From Platycnemis pennipes (Eukaryota > Arthropoda > Insecta > Odonata > Platycnemididae): a stretch of 64,000 bases of DNA. Below the pieces are notes generated by a model. That model did no database searches. It worked only from the letters and a program-made list of their open reading frames with translations, and was not told the origin of the DNA. The translations under genes were made by a program, and so were the position numbers. The DNA lies in the NCBI GenBank assembly GCA_933228895.1, contig OW121849.1, positions 41,014,354-41,078,353 of the forward strand, given 5' to 3'. Below are positions 55,801-64,000 of the stretch, piece after piece (within the stretch, counting starts at the first letter, position 1; every line of letters starts with the position of its first letter).

Positions 55801-58460
55801 AGCATGGAATGATTAATAAATTCAGTTGCGTGATTACAATGCCTCTACAATTGTAACGTTTGGCCTACGACTATACATTTGTCTAGGATTTACAAAAATG
55901 ATAATCATGTATATATAGCTATCGGAATATTTTACTAAATGTTCGTGGTATTGGTATAGATAGATATAAACACTACAACAAGAAAACAATTGGTTAGAGG
56001 TACTCGGGTGGGGACTACCGACGGTCAAGCCTTCTAATGAGGGTCCTACCTCGACTCCGAGTCTAATCCGGCCCTTCGCGAGCGATCCGAGACCCCACCG
56101 AGGCCCATCTCTCCACGGTCATAAGGCTGAGCCTTCAATCTATGGTAAGGCATAAAAGCTTATAATTTGGTGAAACGAAGTTGGGGTCAAATGATCCCTA
56201 ACCGTCCTTCTGGGTAGAGCGAAACTCCCGTCCTCCTAGTGTTAAATAGACTAGTGTTAAAAATATAACTTAATATATCACTGGTAACTTCGGTAAAACC
56301 TTTCATAGTCCTTGGGTGTACGCAGAAACTACTCTCGGTTTTATCATATCTCGCTCACGTCATCTTTGGAAAATTCATTCGTACAGTATACGTTGCTATT
56401 ATCGAGAACTACATGAAATGAGAAACCTTAAATTTTGGGAAATAATTTTGATGAAATTTAGTTTTTTCTTACAAATAACAAAGGGAGAGACTGGCGCCAT
56501 TATTTGCGATTAGAAAATTATTACGATAGTTCCATCGCTACCCTGATTAACTTGACCCGAAGAACATTCGAAGTGCAAGTAGGCGTAGTCTTATAGGCGA
56601 TTGGACGGATATCTTTGTCACAAGGGAGGAAATAAAGACTTTAGTTAGGTATTCAGTCAGGATACTTGATTAACATGAGACTCGATCTGCATTTGCAACG
56701 ATTCACGGTCGGAGGGCAAACATTGTTTACGCATCAGGGTACTCTGATCGCCTTACATGTGCGCGATAATGTCGAACGCACTTCATGTGGATTCACTGTG
56801 AAGAGGAAGCTTGGTCAGCAATCACTTTGGGAAGAAGTCGTAGAACAACACCGAAATGTGATTTACGAATTTTCATGGTTTACACTTATTCAGCCATCAT
56901 GCTGATTTCAGATGTTTTCCTTTGTTGCCACCCGATTTATCAAATCTTATTATCCGCTAGATCAACGTTTGAAAAGTTCTTATCTCCTTTGGGCTATTCT
57001 ACGTAAGTTATGAATCTTTCCGACGCCAATTTCGACTTAATAGGAGGATTATTATTACTTTTATTTCATTTTTTTCCGTGAGTCAGTGAGGCAATAGCAG
57101 TACAATTACATTGATCGACTAGAATTGAGAAAAATAATTAAACAATATAATTTCACATAAAACGAAAAAAAAACACTTATAGACGAGAACATCGTGTGTG
57201 GACGGTTAACATATACCTATAGGTTAACAGATTAGTTATAATTAGGTTATGGATTAAATTTCATACAATTTTTACAGTTCATTAACTAACCAGAAAGAGA
57301 AGGTACAGAGTATTACACAATACAAAGAATAGATATAATACATAATATTTAATAAAAATATAGCAATGATACATTGTTACGTTGTTGATACATTGTTTTA
57401 TTTAATAATAAATAAAACAATGATACATGAATATTTAAAGACATTGTAAAATCTTGACTAGTAGATTTTTCTCAGTTATTATTATGCGTAAGATAGCCCT
57501 TTTGTAGTACCTTCTATGCGTTGTTTTTAAATTAATAAGGGTATTGGCCTGTCATAATTGACTAGGTAGAGTATTCTAGATTCGAGAGGCGGTAATTATG
57601 AAGGATTTAGTCAATGTTTTCTGGTGGTTGCGTTGTGAAGCTCCTATTTTCTCACAAACCTCTCATACAGGTAAGGTGGATTACCAGTAGTTAGGATCTT
57701 GAAGGACAAAGGTATTAAAAGATAAGTACGACGCTCCTTATATTTGCGCCAATTTAAGCGGGTGTAAGAGTCACTTATGTTACCATTTTTTTTAGATAAC
57801 ATATGAGTTAGTGGCACCAAAATAACACTTTTATCCCATTATTTTAATCCTTAGTATCCAGAGGTAATGATAGATTTAGCGAGTTTTACGTCCGCAACTT
57901 ACTTAAAATTAAAAGTATAGTACCGCAAAAAACAGTTATATAACCAATAAAAAGAACATCAAAATTCAATTACACGAAAATAATTGCGTAATATCCTCAA
58001 AGTGTAGTCTCGTCTAGGACTATTCTTTAAAATATAATGCCATCCAAAAGTACTACATGTTCGGCAAATGGAATTGTCAAGCCGCTATAATAGAAATAGA
58101 ATTGGAAAAAGTGCTCATATTTTATTTTGCAAATATTATGGCATAGGCTTAGGATCCTTCTTCTAAAGCGGTCAGTCTTCTTATTGCTTGGAAATATAAC
58201 TGAAACTTTCTGACATGCATTCATTTGGATTATCATTGCAAACTTACCTACTCCAACCTCATTCACCAAAATCAGTTATCATGAGACCCAGCTTAGACAT
58301 CAGTTATCAAAGACACCTTTCTTTGCCCTTCCATCTTTTGAACTACATAACTTTTTGCAATGTACATTTCCCTCCGAGGATCTTTCTTCAATTTCATTTC
58401 AAAGTGAATTCGGATGATTCCTGGGATATTGCATGTTATTTTGACATAATAGAAAAATAA
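55801..58460. other. No recognised feature; small hairpin at 57391
   Basis: A GC-richer patch lies at 56000-56240. A 14-15 base inverted repeat (TTGTTTTATTTA and complement) lies at about 57392-57422 within AT-rich DNA. Otherwise nothing is recognised. Confidence 0.45.
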
Positions 58461-58463
58461 ATG

Positions 58464-58612
58464 GAAACAAAATTGAAATTTTCCACAGTTTGGCAACAAA
58501 ATTTATTACGACCTAGGTTTCAATGATACTGCACCTGAATATAATGCAGTGCCACTGAAACCTAGATCGTTATACATGTTATTTAAAACTGTGGTAAATT
58601 GCAATTTTGTTC
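58464..58612. mobile_element. Foldback element, family F
   Basis: Inverted arms (about 58464-58531 and 58543-58612) share ACAAAATTG, CCACAGTTT, ACGACCTAGGTTTCA and TACTGCA with their complements, with small indels. The plus strand has CTGAATA before a short AGTG/CACT hairpin and GAAAC. The minus strand left arm has GAA followed by the palindrome ACCTAGGT and C. No target duplication was found. Confidence 0.8.
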
Positions 58613-60800
58613 GTTCTTTTGTTTATCCTTCCTTAGGTTAAAATCATATGAAATCTTACTTCAGCCTTCATCATTATTAGTTAGGTAACATATCCTAGCA
58701 ACGCTTTGCTCACCAAGGATGATTTTGTTAGTATTCACAACCATTTATTCAAATAAAGTTTCAACGACATGGAAGGCCTAATGATCAGCTGTGCTGTTTC
58801 CTACACTTTCAGTGCCTAATACTATGGAGAAAAATGCATACTGAAATAAAATATGTGAATAATTCCGACATTTAGCTGCACCTGGAGCATAAAATAAGCA
58901 ATAATTTTCATTTATCTTGACGTGTTTTTCGCTGTTTCATTACCATAGAGGCTCAACGAAAGATGATCAAGAATTGTTATGCAATGTTGTCTCCAAATCA
59001 GGAAAAACCTATGTCATGCAGGGAGCCCTTATGCGTGCTCATAAGTGCTCAGAGATTGTGAAATAACTTTTTATGTAACAGGTTATTTCGCGCTCTAGTT
59101 ATATAAAAGATGTTTTGGAGGATAATTCGTTAAGGTTAACTTAACACCTGGGGAGTAGTTGCACAAGTCAAAAACATGAATCTTTCAGCCTGATTCATCT
59201 CTCTTTTCTTCCTACTTTCAAAATATCTTGTCTTGATGCAATATTTTCCACCAGCTGGTAAACATGCCATTAGCCACACAATATCGAGATAAACCGTGAT
59301 ATACAATGCAAGTAATTATCTCATTCTTCACATAATTTTTCTCATAATTATCTCATTCTTCACATCGGAAACGTCAATGCATCATCGTGAATTTCAATAA
59401 AATAATTTAATATAAGCATTGATCTCAAAGCATTACAAGAAGGAGCTTTCGTACATTTTTTTCCACCATAATAATAGTTCGTTCTCATATTTGATATTCA
59501 GTTGAAAAATTCTTTTTGCACAAACCAAAGCACTAAATTAAAATTTTTACATTAAGCGGCTTCACCGGCTCACTCTACTTGTTTAAGACGATCAAATGAG
59601 AAAAGCAAATTCTTGATAGCATAAAAAGCCAAAGACTTAATTTTTACTATTTCATTGAAATAATAAAAGTAGATGAGGAATTAATATAACTCCGTTAGTT
59701 CCTGGTAATTTAAATTGCAGAATAATAATAATATTTCCAGGATTTTTGATTTGCATACATTGTTATACAGTGTTTTTTAGCTTCAAAAGAATGCTCCTTT
59801 TGTAGTAGGCAATTATTTTATAAGCATGCAAGAATTCACATTAATTTTGGTGAGGAAATTTAGCTGCGGGAACATCTTTTATCGTCTAAACGCATTAATA
59901 TATTGCTATACTTTAAAATTCTGGGGTAAATGCTTCAACCCGGAGAAATATTTTGCGTGCCCGCACTAAACTGCAGTTTGTGTCATATTTTATGTAACGC
60001 TTGTTTTCTTTTACTTTTTACCCCTCCCTCCCCCTTTTAACGCTCTGTAATTTTCTTCAAATTACGCACCACTGGCAATGAGACTTCTCTTTTTCGTTAA
60101 TGAATGCACAAATATTCTTCATAAACATTTTATTTTTTCAATATATACTACAACACGAATATATATGTACCATTATTATTATTTGAGGATATATTCCAAC
60201 GTAACCATCCTTCCAGTATATCATGTATGGTAACGCTTGACCCAAACCCCCACCCATTTAGTGTTGAGTATACTAATTAACAATCTAAGTCGAAATTATG
60301 TAATCTGCGCCTCTAAATTACGTAATGTGGAGACGGCCCCAAATCAGTGTGAATCCTTTAATGTGTCATTTATGTAGCCTAAATGGAACGCAACAAATCA
60401 ATAGTTAACCCTTTTTCTCTACAATTGAACACATCAATAAGATGACGTGGTCTCAATAAAATTAGCATCCTATTCTGGAAGTCTTTGCATTAACTACGTC
60501 AATGGTGACTGTTTCAATAAAATTCCTGTACCTTATTGGAATCCTTTAGAGTATAAATATGAACAAATGGATGATGAATCAAATACCATAATTTCAAAAA
60601 ACTCGAAGCTGGATGGGAGAGTCACCTACATTCCGCAATATATATTCTCACTTTCCTACACCTTATCACTTTTGAGATCTACAGGACATTCTACTACACC
60701 CGAAGGGATAAAGTGGATATTTATACTACAAAAATGTTGACTGTCCCTTTAATGCTGAGGATTGTGGGCTGAAACCGCAAAGACATCTGTCAGAAATGCC
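58613..60800. other. No recognised feature
   Basis: AT-rich, with a small direct duplication (AATTATCTCATTCTTCACA at about 59314-59333 and 59346-59364). The frame 60447-60740 (97 codons) has no motif I recognise, so I leave it uncalled. Confidence 0.45.
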
Positions 60801-60809
60801 CGGAGAACC

Positions 60810-61475
60810 TGGACCTTATATCAGAATCTTATATTTTATGTGCGATAGGTACCTACTATTGAAAAGGTATTTCCAATATTATTAACAATCTTCGAAAGCA
60901 ATTGTATGCCTATGAATTTCAGATTTTCTTGGAGCGCCTCCTAGGATTTTGATTCGAAACTACCAGAGCCTGGAGGGGGTGATGATTGTTACAAAGAAAA
61001 CGGCTGAACCGATTAAGTTGGTTTTGGTGTCATTATTCTCGTATACCAGCTCATACACCTGAGAAAATCTTCAAATTCCCATCATCGGCTAGAATTGTAG
61101 CACATTTCAAAAATAGACAATAACCCATAATTCCGATGTTATTTTTGCATAGCAACTGTGTAGCTACCATCAACAACGACACACTTTAAAAACCTTATCA
61201 CAGAATCTTATATTTTGTGTGCGATATGTACTATTGAAAAGGTATTTCCAATAATATTAATTATCTTCGAAAAACAATTGTATACACCTATGAATTTCAG
61301 ATTTTCTTGGAGCTCCTCCAAGGATTTTGATTAGAAACTATATCTTGAGAGTTTAAGGGACAAAAGACACAATGTCCTAGGTCTTATCTTGTTATAAATA
61401 ACCCTTAATGGAACGCCTCAAACGATTTTGATTAGAGACTATGTCCCGAAAGTTAAGGTGTGAAAAATAAATTAC
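60810..61475 (+). repeat. Diverged direct duplication, about 160 bp, with a partial third copy
   Basis: The segment CAGAATCTTATATTTT...GGATTTTGATTCGAAACTA at about 60821-60963 recurs at 61201-61341 with roughly one difference per ten bases. A third partial copy (ACGATTTTGATTAGAGACTA) lies at about 61422-61441. TTATAAATAACCC also occurs twice (61391 and 61492). This may be an old tandem duplication or several copies of one unclassified repeat. Confidence 0.75.
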
Positions 61476-61539
61476 AATAGGTTAAATTTTCTTATAAATA
61501 ACCCGCAATGTCAGGTAATGTCAGTGATACTTATCAGTG

Positions 61540-62340
61540 ATCTTATCAGGTGAGGTTTCTCCGTTGGAGGGAAGTGGGAACAAGACGTCTGACTGCTCCC
61601 TGATCAACCCCACCAGCGGATCCTCCCCGTCCACCCTCCGATATCTTCTCCGCGGACCAATCGAAGTGGATAGAGGAGAGTGGGGTGGAAAGGGGAGTGC
61701 TCCCATCCCCCCACCACCAACCAACCCTCCTCCCTCTCACCCCCCTCCCCCACGAGCGTCCCCGGAGAGACCTTTCTATCTCTCTCTCCCGGAATGGCCC
61801 CAATACTACTCCTTCCCTTCCGCTCCATCCCAGAGGTTCTTGAACCGGATGGCGAGAGATCGCGGCAGTGTTAGTGTCGCGGTTCGATGGACGCCTTCGG
61901 AGTGAGTGGAAAGAAGAAGTCTCTCTCTCTCTCTCTCCACCGCCTCCTATCATGGGAAAGAGTAGTCCGCGTGGAGGGAGGAGGAGGAGGAGGGAAGGGT
62001 TTAGTGGGGAGGGAGGGATGTTCGCGGGGGAGGAGGCGAACCTCGATTGCGCGTGTCCGTCTGCTCGCGAAACGGAAGGGTTGTAGGGAGGAGGGAGAGT
62101 GAGCGATGCTGTGGATCTCTCTCTCTCTTTACGTCGAAGGGGCAGAGGGATGCGTGGGCGGGGGTCTTTGGGGATGAAAGCGGGGAGATGTATGCCGTGG
62201 GGATTGGAGGAAGATCTTCTGAGATGCCGAAGGGACGTGACTAAGTGTGGGATAAAGAGCGCTGGTGACCCAGAGAGAGATGGAAAGGGAGCGTGGGAAT
62301 CCCTGCTTTTCCACTTTACGAAATCAACGTCGCGTTTGTA
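61540..62340. other. GC-rich, strand-biased block
   Basis: C/T-rich at about 61700-61790, a CT run at about 61918-61938, then G/A-rich at 61950-62100. Overlapping frames of 60-135 codons on both strands are low-complexity by-products. This could be a CpG island; no exon can be defined. Confidence 0.45.
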
Positions 62341-64000
62341 GTGAATGAATGAAAAGTCTCAAAAAGTCGTAAAAAAATGATTTTTTTATTACTATTCGAG
62401 GCTTTTCACTTATTCACATTTGTAAGCCGTAATAGCTCACCATTTTCATTTGATGTCATTTTTTATTATTCAAGGGAATCAATCGAGAACTTCTTTGAGC
62501 CAATGAGGGTACTTGGGAAAATGTGGGAAATTTTCAGGGATGGGAAGAGAGAAATCTAGCGACAGAATCATCCTACTCTCACGCCATGGGGTATCTGGTA
62601 AGGATCCTGAACTTCTCCATCCTCTCCACACACCACTCAAGTAGAGTCCGGTAGATCAAAACAAACTCGTTGATTGGAATACTAAGTCAGGAATCATGAG
62701 GATGAAGCAGGTTCTCTAGGAAAACACGAACTCTACCCCCAAATTGCGTTAAGAGTCTCCATACATTCAATTGCTACCTCCACACCCCTGCACCCTGCCT
62801 CTCTTAGACAACGGATATATCAGTGGAGCATTATGAAACATGAAGTTATATTAATGAATGAAAAGGCGTGCTATTTAGCATATATATTATAATGTTCTAT
62901 ACAAAAACTCAACCGGAGCACATACAACCGGGAACGAGGATATAGGTGTTGAAAATGCATTACCTACCTAGAGGGACCGGATTTAAACACCAGTAGAAAT
63001 TTGAATGGAATGTGAAGAGCGTTCCAAGTACATTACTCCGTATGAATAGCGCATAGATCTAACGGCATCAGGTGAAAAAATAAAGAGAAATTATTATTTC
63101 AGTACTCCATCCCTTAGATATGAAATTACCTACTTTTGGTTCATTTTGTCTCCAACCTTTTTCTTTTCCTTTCCAGTCTTATTATTACAATTTACCTACT
63201 GATCTAAGGTGCCTGTAAGTGCGGGACAAACTTGAAACTCATGAAGACTTCTCTAATGATCTTTGTGAGTGTGGCAGGAGGGTACTAGCTACCCTTATCA
63301 AATAAATGATAATATATCAAATCAAGTAATGATAAAGGCTCAACCCTTATCAACTTGTTCACTATGTGGAAGATATTTAAGTATAATTGAAAATTGAGCA
63401 GTAAACCCCTAGCTACCTTTCGGTTAATGTCCACGCCAGGTTTCTAACCACATTAATTTATTTCCCTGAAAATAAATCCTTCTACCGAATTACCCACTTA
63501 CCCTTCATTCATTGTCTTATGTGACCTGCTCTGTCGTTTGCCTAATGTTGTGAAGGTAACAATATATTTCTGTCTCAAAATGCAGAACACATACATTCCT
63601 GCAAAAATTGTACTTAAAATATTTTGCCGAAATAAAAAGGTCATGAAAGACTCATCTGGAATTCGGAGAACGGTTTTTTGCAAAACCGTAGGAAGAACCC
63701 ACCACTAGGCTGCTGGAAAAAGTTGTCTGAATTACTGATTATATATATCTGCTTATTTGTAAATGGTTCAATCAGCTCAAACTTGTGATCCCACTCAATA
63801 CCATCGGATCAGTGTTTACATGCTATTTGGTGTCTTTATAGCTGAAGTATAATTTGATGATTTTTAAAATTTTTAGACTCACTTCTAAATTATCAATAAT
63901 ATTCTGAGTACAATTTGATTCCTCCATTATGCTTAAAACTAGTATAAATAATTACCAATTATTTAAACATCTAATTTTCTTCGTAATACCGGTTCGGAAC
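62341..64000. other. No recognised feature
   Basis: AT-rich sequence to the end of the window. Nothing supportable. Confidence 0.45.

Noticed and set aside
60447..60740. 97-codon plus-strand frame as a gene
   Set aside because: No recognisable motif, no supporting splice or promoter pattern, and AT-rich composition like its flanks.
61537..61953. Frames of 122 and 135 codons on opposite strands
   Set aside because: They overlap completely and derive from CT/GA-biased sequence.
63225..63300. Possible LINE 3' tail (GAGTGTGGCAGGAGGGTAC)
   Set aside because: Only one short block matches. The CTTGCAGGGTAT and TAGATG parts are absent.
1..64000. CRISPR arrays, bacterial operons, rRNA genes
   Set aside because: No regularly spaced identical repeats with unique spacers, no ribosome-binding-site-led gene strings and no rRNA-like conserved blocks were seen.

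Overview
This window looks like gene-poor nuclear DNA from an invertebrate animal, most likely an arthropod. I infer this from the AT-rich non-coding sequence, intron-bearing coding sequence with GT-AG junctions, and many 5'-truncated LINE retrotransposon tails. I cannot name the species. No bacterial operons, rRNA genes, CRISPR arrays or intact housekeeping genes are visible. Nearly everything I can support is mobile DNA or its debris, separated by featureless AT-rich sequence and about ten GC/CpG-rich blocks.

The most interesting locus is 5505-9388, a 3.9-kb unit with 13-bp terminal inverted repeats (CCCCTGCTGCACA). It carries short direct repeats near both ends and a six-exon gene (6520-8508) whose junctions and phases all agree. 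The predicted 258-residue protein ends in a DUF4806-like domain. No transposase is visible inside, so it may be a non-autonomous element or the accessory gene of a two-gene DNA transposon. A short foldback element with a perfect 12-bp target duplication sits in its fifth intron.

A second system is a set of seven foldback (long inverted repeat) elements at about 5.2, 8.1, 21.7, 33.1, 33.8, 48.7 and 58.5 kb. Three have target-site duplications. They share an internal design that resembles the hammerhead ribozyme core: CUGANGA-like bases, a small hairpin, GAA, a self-complementary A...U word, then H. Penelope-like elements are known to carry hammerhead motifs in their terminal repeats, so these may be related short units.

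LINEs make up the rest. One CR1/L2-like family has more than twenty truncated copies on both strands, ending in a conserved 3' tail (CCCCTGCCACACAC, CTTGCAGGGTAT, then TAGATG repeats). A different LINE lies at 4.0-4.57 kb and 38.2-38.4 kb. An R2-type element with a restriction-like endonuclease and a deleted polymerase core lies at 41.3-43.4 kb. A Jockey/I-like reverse transcriptase end lies at 43.5-44.2 kb on the minus strand. A SINE-like insertion with a 13-bp target duplication is at 25.28-25.41 kb, and several tRNA-like pol III box pairs are scattered about.

The GC-rich block at 16.5-20.6 kb contains strongly strand-biased G-rich and C-rich tracts. It may be a CpG island or distal promoter region, but I could not assign a gene to it.
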